A DNA stretch of 64,000 nt, taken from positions 27,948,345 through 28,012,344 of the forward strand of contig NC_135381.1 in NCBI RefSeq assembly GCF_049243985.1, given 5' to 3'. This DNA is from Paroedura picta. Lineage: Eukaryota > Chordata > Lepidosauria > Squamata > Gekkonidae. Positions 22,139 to 32,000 of this stretch are shown one piece after another. The translations under genes were made by a program, and so were the position numbers. A model generated the notes under the pieces. The model saw nothing but the letters and a program-made list of their open reading frames with translations, did no database searches and had not been told where the DNA came from. How positions within the stretch are numbered: position 1 is the first letter of the stretch; each line of letters starts with the position of its first letter.

Positions 22139-23055
22139 GCAAACTCAAGATAACCTGACTCCTGAAGGAGGGATGACGTGTAATGGACCAAATAGTTTCG
22201 AAACTGGTGACACTCATGGTACTGACCCTGACAGAGAGCTGACGAAAGAGTGCTCGCGACTACAAACATTTACTACGTTTCCAAATTATTGTCCTGTTTC
22301 TGCCTTGACTCTTGCCAGAGCTGGCTTCTTCTACACCGGAGAAGGGGACAAAGTCAGGTGCTTTAGTTGTCATGCAACCGTAGAAGAATGGCAGCAAGGT
22401 GACTCAGCAGCTGGAAGGCACAAAACTGTTTCTCCTAACTGTGTGTTTATTAACAGCATGAACTGTTGGGAGAATGGTATACATTCTTCTCTTTCAAACA
22501 CTCACCAGCTATCCGAAGACTGCTTTGCAAACACCACTCAACAACAGTCTTCCAACTCCTCCTCTGACCTCCATGCAGATTATCTGTTGAGAAGCGGGCA
22601 GGTGGTGGACCTTTCGGACAGCCTGTATCCCAGGACACCTGCCATGTGTACTGTAAAAGCCAGGCTGAGGTCTTTCTATAACTGGCCTACCGACTGTCCC
22701 ATTAAGCCAGCAGACTTAGCCAATGCAGGGTTATATTACACTGGAATCGCAGATCAAGTAGAGTGCTTCTGTTGTGGAGGCAGACTGAAAAACTGGGAAC
22801 CTTGTGACCAGGCATGGTCAGAACATAGACGTCACTTCCCTAAGTGTTTGTTTGTCCTTGGACATGATGTTGGGAATATTGAAAATGTTCCAAATCAGTC
22901 GAGCAGTGCAGAACTGGATAGAAGTGAAGCACATAATCCCAGACTTCCAAAAAACCCATCTATGGCAGGTTATGAAGCACGACTCAAGTCTTTTATTACG
23001 TGGAGGTATTCGGTTACCAAGGAGCAGCTTGCTCAAGCAGGGTTTTACAGCATAG
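22139..23055 (+). CDS. XIAP: XIAP exon 2: 5'UTR end, BIR1, BIR2 and start of BIR3
   Basis: The acceptor AG is at 22137-22138 and 34 nt of 5'UTR precede the ATG at 22173 (G at -3). The coding part is 883 nt, ending one base into a Gly codon ([12 protein letters not shown] then split G). The donor is 'gtaagc' at 23056. As in human, one large exon carries BIR1 and BIR2, and BIR3 is split by an intron. Confidence 0.97.
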
Positions 23056-26000
23056 GTAAGCTGGACACAGGGTGTCATAATCTGTCTTGCCACTATACAT
23101 GGGATAAATTATGTACAATATATGGCAATATTTTTGCATAGGTCATCACCGGGTTAGCAAACAATGAATTTAAAACTATAACTAGTATGTAATTACTCTG
23201 TACACTAAGAAGCTGTATCATAGTGAGGCTTTGTGCAAGTACTGAAGAAACCTCCTTTAAAAATATTGAGAATATTTAGGGTTGTGTCTTATACACTTGA
23301 AATTTCCCTCTTCCTGTGCTTGATTATGAGTAAATTTTAATATATTAAGAGTTTATAGCACCCTCTCTTTCTCCATCCCCCAGTCACAGAAACTTAGCAT
23401 GAGAGAGAAACAATATATTTATGACAACAGTTCACACTTGCATTATTTATTTATTAATGTAATGTTATTTATATACTGCCCCTTGCTCTGATGTCTTAGG
23501 GCCATGTCTCAGTGGGGGAGTGGGAAAGGGACATGGAACATTGAACAGCATGAACAAGAAAGATACAGCACAACATATGGGTAATCTTGAAAAATTGAAC
23601 AGGTTGCAACAGGGACAATTGGATGTCAGGTTGCCTGGTAAAGGGACTGGTTGTGGTAAAGTACCTACTGTTGGCCTCATCTGAAAGCCTAGTGGAAGAG
23701 CTCCATCTCACAGGCTCCATGAAATTCGTTGTGTTTAATAGGGCCTTGACTTCGTTGGGGAGCTTGTTCCATCAGGTTGGGACCACAGCTGAGAAAGCTG
23801 TAGATCTGGTTGAGAGCAGGCAGACCTCTGGGGTCAGGAATAACCAAATTGTTATAATGGATAGAGTGAGTCATTCTTTGGGAAATATATGCAGACAGAC
23901 AGTCTTTGAGGTATGCAGGACCCTAAGCTCTTACACCCTTGAATGTACTAGCACGTTAAACCTGATCAGGTGTCAATTGGTAGCTAGTGCAACTGCGGGA
24001 GGATTGGGGTAATGTGGGCCCTCCATGGGGTTTGGGTGAGGACGCAAGCAACAGCATTCTCCATCTGAGGGGCGAGAACATCTCTGTGCACTTTGTCAGG
24101 GAGGCAGGACGTTAGATGTTTTTCCTGTTCCAACTAGGTGGAGTCGCCTGGGAATTCAGTTTGTTTCCTGCCTTAGTAGGGAGTGCAGCATGTCAAGCTT
24201 AGAGCAGACCTTCCTATTAATCAGATGACGTTTTCGTCTCTGAGGGTGAACTCAATGCACCTATGGTCCTGGGCTAGGAAGGAGCAAAGGTGGCAGGCCG
24301 TCTTCAGAGATAGTCTCTACCTCGACTAACAAGCCAGTTTCCCAGAGTAGTGCCAAGTAGCGCAAATTCAAGGAGGAAGTCAGGGAAGCTGTGGAGGCAT
24401 GTGCAGAGACCCGTGGTGGCCATTTTGAGCACAAGGATTGATCAGGCAGAGACCACGGAGTAGCCTCAGCATGGAAGAGCCTGACTCCTGAGGAGACCCC
24501 AACATCAGCCAGCAGTATAGTAAGGGCCTCTGTGTCTCCTCTTCAAGTACATAAATCAAAGTTCACTTCTAAGGTCCTTAACATATATGTAATCCAGTAT
24601 ATAACCCAGCATTTACTATCTCAATGTACCTTCCAATATTTTCAAGTTACACTGTATCAGTCATCACCTTGGCTCTCGGCTCATCATGTTCTGGAGTCCT
24701 TACTGTGACAAACCTTCCCACTCAAAGTACTCTCCAAAGTTATAGGAGATTTAATTATTCCAAGGTGTTACCAATCAGTTCTTACGAAACATTTCAAGTC
24801 CCATTCTAAATTGAGTCCATTTGGTCCAGGGTGCTGCATTTAAAGATATAAAAGTACTCCTCACAGAATAATGCTTGTTGTTGAAATTCTTCTGCAGTTG
24901 CCTCCCAGTTCAGTGTTTCCAATCTGAAAAAAGAAAACTTTTCCAAACTCTGTCGGTGTTTTATCCAGTGGTTGGCAACTGGGGATACTTACCCATGGTT
25001 CCTAATTTTGCTTTGGTGTTCCACAATTCTTGTTCTGAGTGGTCTGGTTGTCATTCCTATGTAACTCAATTTACATTCAGATTGTATCATATAGATCACA
25101 TTGCTTGTTTGACATGTAATGAAATCCCATATCTGTTGCAAAATTTTTAGCATGAGTGTACTTGTCAGTCTCCCTCATATATTTACACTCATTACAATTA
25201 CCACATTTGTGATTTCCCCTTGGTAAATTGCTTTGCCATTTTTTCCTAGGTGTTAACAGTTCCTTGATATTCCTACCCCTTCTTCAAGCTATTACAGGGT
25301 TTTCTATACACCCTGGTATGGTATATGTTCAACCAAATGCCAATGTTTTATGATGATTTGTTTAATCTCCTTAGAATAATCTGTGAAATCAAAAGCATAG
25401 GTTACTCTATTAGATGTTATATGATACTTGTGTATCAGTAATGTTTTGCCTGTTGAGACAACAGAACACATTCTCCTCTGCTGCCCACTTTATAATCAAG
25501 CACACTCCAAACATTTTTGCCCACTAATACACGTGATGCCACATCAAACAATGCAGAGTGGATTAGAGAACTTCTTTGGGCTGATTCTGCGTAGAGCAGG
25601 GGGTTGGACTAGATGGCCTGTATGGCCCCTTCCAACTCTATGATTCTTGGTGAAAAGCCTCAAATCTCCCTGCAGACGGTGAAATTCTGTGTTTGTGATA
25701 AAAACTTGCCAGAAGGACAAGTAATACATAGATCTAAAATGTTGAACTTTTAATCTCCTAAACTTTTAATTTTTTCTTTGTTAATTTTTCATATTTTCAT
25801 ACTTCATATATTTTAGCTTAGTTTTATTTTAATACATCTACAAACCGTTTCAAATGCTAGAGTATCACAAGCATTTTGTTTTTATCCTTTGTTTTTGTAT
25901 TCTGATTTGAGACCATATCTGAACACCGCCCGTGGCGCCACGGGCGCCACGGGCGCCACGGACTAAATAAAAGAGTAAGGCGTTCTGGGGCGGGATGTGT

Positions 26001-29000
26001 CCGGGATGAGGAAGGGTCCGGATTGGACCCTTCCTCATGACAGACAATCAGAGGGAACAATCGGCAGGCGCGAAGCGCCTGCCGATTGGTCCCTCTGATT
26101 CCCAGCCCCAGCAACTGCGAGCCGCGCGCAGCGCGGCTTGCAGTTTCTCCTGGCCTGACGCCCGAGGGAACCTCCGAGGGAACCTCAGCAGACTGCAGCT
26201 TCCCGGGGCTCCGATCTTCCCACGCAGGCCGCAGCCCCCGCGCACCACCCCCTCGCCCCCAACTTACAATGGTCTCCGCCATGTCCTCGCAGCCGCTCCC
26301 GGCTCGCTTCCTGCCCCGGCTTCTGCAGCGCCGCCTCTGTGCAGCCAACAAGAATCCAGGAAGAAACAGTCCACCAGCGGCCCTGCCAGCCAGCGGCCCG
26401 ATGTGCAGGCGCGGCTCGGGTGCGGCTCGCGGGCGCGGCCCGGGCGCGGCCCGTGCCGGTCCCCAGCCTCAGAAAGGTTGGGGACCACTGCATTACAGAG
26501 TGCACAGATTTCAGAGTGCACAATGATTTCAGTTGTTAGCCAGGGCTGCCTACTTAGGCAGAGAGCCGCCGCCCGACAAGGTCAGTTTCTAGCGCCCGCT
26601 GTATTCGGCATACAGCGGGCTTTATTACTAGTACTTAAATAAACACAGATATTTGCACTGGGCTAGAAGTGAATCTGAGGGTGATGAACATCTTCCCATG
26701 GTCTTTGTCCTGAAGACCCAACTTCGGGTACCACCCCCTCCCTGTTTGGGCGGCAGGCGTATTTTAGCTCGCCCACAGAGATTTATGTCTCCAGCCAGAT
26801 TCCTAAATGCTATGCGGGACCTGATGCCTCCTGGTGACTCATTGGTTGCGCTAGTGAAGGACTGGAATGTTATAACATATGTTACTTGTTTTTATGCACA
26901 TAATGACTCGGTCATTTTTAAATTAATGTCTAAGGGCCTCAAATCCGCTTTGAGTGGCCTGCCCATGTCTGGACAGGGTTTGTCTGGGGTGTGCACTCAT
27001 TTCATGTTGGCCTTGTCCATTGTGCAGCCAGGCTTTAGCAGACAATGGTATCTTTTAGGCATTAATTCCTGTGTTATACTTGTTTGCTGGTTGCTGCAGC
27101 AGCTTTTGTTTTGTTAAGTAGAGTTGGTTTTTATCAGTCTGTTTCACTTCCTCCAAAGGAATCTCAAAGCAGGTTACAATTGCCTTGCCTTCCTCTCCCT
27201 ACAACAGTCAACCTGTGAGGCAAGTGAGGCTGAGAGAGCTCTGATTCTGTGAGAACAGCTCTAACAGGACTGTGTCTATCCCAAGGTCACCCAGCTGGCT
27301 GCATATGGAAGAGTGGGGAATCAAACCAGGCTCTCCAAATTAGAAGGTGCTATACGAAGCTTGTCTAATCGGTGTGCAAATGACACTTGTCAACTCATAT
27401 TGGGTCGCCAGATCTCTGTATGTCTTACTGCAGAAGAATGGGATACAAATATGAAGGGTAGGGGAGCTTTAATAGCATAAAACAGAAATTTGCTTACCAG
27501 TTGCTTACCAGGTGTTATAGTTGCAAACTGTAGAAAACAAGAACAGATTTTATTTTCTCAGATCCATATAGCAGATCTTTCTTTTTCTCTATAGGAGATG
27601 GTGATAATGTTCTTTGCTTTCACTGTGGCGGTGGACTACGAGAGTGGAGGGCAGATGATGATCCTTGGGAGCAACATTCCCAGTGGTTTCCAGGGTAAGA
27701 CACTTGATTCTGTGCATGTGTGAGTGTTGTATTGCATATTATACTGGCAGCGGTTTTCATATGCCTACATCTCATTTTCTTGTTCAATGAGGACCTGCAG
27801 AAGAATCACCCGGGGCTTAGAACAGGGATGCTTAGGTATTACACGTGACTCTTCTGAGCACCATTAGCCAATATGACAGGCACCATGTGTTTCAGGAAAG
27901 CAAGTAAGGCCATGGCCCAGTGACACCTGTAGGTGACTGGGGGAGTCTCACTTTGAGACAGCTGCCAGTGGTGGATGGGTAAGTTGTGAGAGTTCTTGAG
28001 CCTCATGTAGGCCTCCTGCCAGAGATGGAGTAAATGCCCTGTCCTCTCCAGCTAATGCACTCTTATGTTAGCACCCAGGAAGATTTGAACATATGAAAAC
28101 ATTTTTTTAAATGTCTCATATAGAAATAAATGTGTAAATATTCTTAGGAAAATTTAAACACAGCAAATACACCACATACAAGCCTGGACCAGGCTTGTAT
28201 AAACGTGCGTGTGTGTACATGTGTGTTTGTGGGTTGTCTCTGCTTTGTACTGCACATTTAGCCTTTCTGACATAATTGATTTGGCAACAGCCTGGACAGC
28301 CTTCGAGAAACAGGCTGTCCCCTCTATATTGTCATTCAGTAGGGCAATATGGACTTCTTAATATATAGTCTGCACACAGCTGGAGGCACTGCACTTCACA
28401 GACTGTGTCAGTGATGTAAGTGGAAAGCATCTGCCATAACTGGGATCAGTGCCTACATTCTCCACTAGTCCATTATAGGAATTACACAAACACTGGTCTT
28501 TGATTTGCTTTTTTATACACCAGCTTGCATGCCATTCTTTTTGCACCTGTGCAAAAAGTTACATTACATCCAAGGTCTTTCATACTTACTGCATACTACT
28601 GGTATACATATATTTGTTATGCTGTTTAGCTTACTACTATCTGTTTTTTCATATATCTCCTGCTGATGGGAGTTACCTGTCAAGTGTGGATCACTACATA
28701 TTTATTTTTACCTGTTTATTAACGTTATAACTCAGGTTGTAGTTCTTGGAGTACCAGAACTGAAGGATGGGTGATGCCCACCAAGGAGACAAGAAGAGGA
28801 AAAAATTTACTCCTGTCTCTCTGAGAGAGTGGTGGGGATCACCCAATCAACTTTAAATAAATCTTTGTTGGTCTTAGAGGTGCCATTGGACTCAAATTTT
28901 TGTTGTGCTACTGCAGACCAACATAATCTTATGCAAACACTTCTATTTTCCTTGGCTTAGAAAAAATGGGGGACTTCCAAGTGTGTTTAAGGAAGGGGAA

Positions 29001-32000
29001 ACAAAACAAAACAAGTCAGTTTTCCTTTGGTTGTTGCTGCTTGGTAGGAAAAGTTACCTCAATTTTTTTGGTTCAATTTTTCTCCCCTAGATGTAACTAT
29101 CTTCTTGAGGAAAAGGGACAAGATTATGTGAACAATGTTCAGTTAACTCGTTCACTACAGGATTCTACAGTAAGTTTGTAGTTTTCTCCTCAGTAACCAA
29201 TTTTGGGCAATGCAGTATGTCATCTAACTGATTTAATGGGTTGCCGAGGACTGTCTCTGTAGCTTGTTTCAGCTGCCTGTGTCTCTCCGGCAGTGAGCAG
29301 ATGGTCCTTCCCTATATGGCTGAATAGGTTAATCGCTTGACCAGAAGAGTGACATTTAAGTTGCTTGATATTGTATGTGTTGTTGGCAGAAGAATGTTGA
29401 AAACAAATGTGTGTGAAAGCTTACCCCCCTCCCCCATTGTTGTTAACTGGAAAATTCCTACAATTAATATCAGAATAGCCTGATGTTTAATTAATGGATA
29501 GATCTGATCAAGAGAGTTGCACCAATTATACTAACAGCCAATTTATAGACAGATATTTTTTCCCTGTTACGTTTCTGTGCCTCATATCCATCACAACCAA
29601 AATCTAATCTAAGTTTCTCTTTTTTTAAGATAAAGGATACAGAAAATGCATCACGTATTGGAGGTATGTATGCCAGTGTTCACAATGGGATATGAAGCAG
29701 CCCCACTTAGACATGACCAAGCTCCATTTAGGTGCTGAGAAATACAAAACACATTCTCATACTGCATATTATGCCTTTGCAGGAAAAGTGGTTTATCACA
29801 AAATATATAGAGAGTGATTAAAGTGGGTAGCCAAGTTGATCTGAAGCAGCAGAACAAATTTAGAATCCAGTGGCACTTTTTAAGACAGCAAAGTTTTATT
29901 CAAGGTATCAGCTTTCATGTGTGCATGAAAGCTTATCCTTTGAATAAAACTTTGTTGGTCTTAAAGGTGCCACTGGATTCTAAGCATATAGAGTGATTTG
30001 CAGTCTTGAGTTTTCCAACAGAACATGTAACATTCATAAAATAATATTAAGACATTGACATGTGTTGCTAGCTGTGCCTGGGTGCAAAGATCCACCCTTG
30101 ATTTCCTTCAGAAAAGCCAAGAACTTGAGACAATTTCTGATGAGGTCAAATACATATGAGAGTCCTGAGAGAATCATAACCAGTAGGGGTCACCAGCCGT
30201 GTGGGAACAGTGCTGCTTGCCAACTAGTACTTTCATTTTAAATGGGGTTAAGTTTGTTAATAAGTAAACTACTTATATATCTATACATGTGATTGCTGTG
30301 ACTGATGCCAGGCAAAAATGGTAATCTTAATTTAAGATGGTTAAGATGTTTTTTTTTTCTTTTTTCACTTATTAACACTGAAAATCAATAAAAAATATTA
30401 TTAAAAAAAATAAAAACCTAGATCCTGTGGCACTGGCCCTGAATTTAAAAATGAGGTTTTTGAACCACCATTAACTCAGTATTACATATAAGTAATGCAT
30501 TCCTGTAATGATATCTAATATACAGTGTTAAGAAAGTTTAAAAATCACCCAGTTTTTTTTTTTCAATTACAAATTCAACACAGTACACAAAGGATTAAAT
30601 CAAGAGATGGAATACAGAAGTTTCTTTTAATATTATACACCTTTAAGAGTATGTATGCCAGCAGTTGTGTGGGCCTCTTGTGGCGCAGAGTGGTAAGGCA
30701 GCAGTCATGCAGTCTGAAAGGTCTGCCCATGAGGATGGGAGTTCGATCCCACCAGCCGGCTCAGGGTTGACTCAGCCTTCCATCCTTCCGAGGTTGGTAA
30801 AATGAGTACCCAGCTTGCTGCTGGGGGGTAAACAGTAATGACTGGGGAAGGCACTGGCAAACCACCCCATATTGAGTCTGCCATGAAAACGCTAGAGGGC
30901 GCCACCCCAAGGGTCAGACATGACCCGGTGCTTGCACAGGGGATACCTCTACCTTTTATGCCAGCAGTAACTGAATGCATCTGCAGAGTGTGACACACAT
31001 ATAGTTTGAAGTGTTCAATATGCAACTTGAGGTGCTGTTAGCTTGGTTGTACCAGTTGTAAGTATCATATGTTACTGTGCAAAGTTTTGGAGATGTCTAT
31101 TAATGTATTCTATTTTCAGAGAGCACATTGGGCCATTCACAGTCTGGGCTCCATATATCTGAGGGACCACTTGTCTCCTTATGCACCTTTTCCAATTGGA
31201 TCTTTTATTCCCTTGATGGGATCTTTTGTGTGTTTATCGTTTGCATAATCTCATGTATCATTCTTTCTCTCACACACACTTTCTTTTCATGTGTGTTTCT
31301 AATACTTGTCAAATGGGGATAATATTTCTCGTATCTCACCAAAATAGCCTCCCAGCCCACAGAAGTTTCACACACAACTGTTTGTTGTTGCAAACATTCC
31401 TTCTGCTTCAACACTGTTTTTAACAAATGAGGTGGGAGGAAGAGAAATGTTAATTCCCTTGTTGGAGGTTTCAGTTTTCTTCTCATACTTAAGCATTTGA
31501 TGGTAAAACTGATTAATGAGCAACTAACTTAATACTTTAAATATATGAAATGATTCAGTATTTTTAGGACACGACCTGTATTTTTAAAGTATTTATACCC
31601 CACCTTTCCCCATGGTTCATGGTGGCTTGCAGTGATTTTCCGGGATCATTTTTCCTCCACTGTTGGTATTCCAGATGAGGAACTGTCACAGAACCATATT
31701 GTCCAGAATGTGATGCAGATGGGTTTCAGTCTGGGTGAAATAAGGAGGGTTATGGAAAGGAAGCACCCCCTCTTGACTGAACATTACATATCCATTGAGG
31801 CTCTGGTTGCAGATTTAATAAATGCACAGTGTGAAAATAAATGCAGTGTACCCTGCGAGAGCACTCTACAGAAAGGTGAGCACACTACATTGTAAAACAT
31901 TAAAACAAGAAATGTGGATAAGAGATGTTTTTGTTTGGGCAGGCTGGAGGACATACAAGAACCCTTCCCACCTCATCAAGTTGTGTGAGGTTTTTAAGAC

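Larger units (their letters stand above)
25918..26631 (+). mobile_element. Helitron-like non-autonomous element carrying a captured CpG promoter and first exon
   Basis: The 3' end has the Helitron layout: an 11-bp stem hairpin (26594-26604 with 26610-26620, loop 'tcggc'), then a short AT-rich run and CTAG at 26628-26631, followed by host T. A candidate 5' end is TC at 25918-25919 after host A, fitting insertion between A and T. The interior is GC-rich (unlike the AT-rich intron) and holds a palindromic segment ('aatcggcaggcgcgaagcgc' and its complement), the minus-strand ATG-plus-donor module at 26262-26282 and a hAT terminus at about 26440-26497. The 3' end is well supported; the 5' end is tentative. 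Confidence 0.6.

Noticed and set aside
22119-22172. Upstream in-frame ATG at 22119 extending XIAP by 18 residues
   Set aside because: It lies before the acceptor AG at 22138, so it is intronic. The ATG at 22173 matches the human start.
26037-26642. 201-codon plus-strand and 164-codon minus-strand frames
   Set aside because: GC-driven frames across the Helitron-like block. Only the short ATG-plus-donor on the minus strand has gene-like structure.
30671-30760. Functional tRNA gene suggested by A/B-box-like sequence
   Set aside because: It is the head of a SINE with a matching body, tail and target duplication; the cloverleaf is not maintained and three more copies exist.
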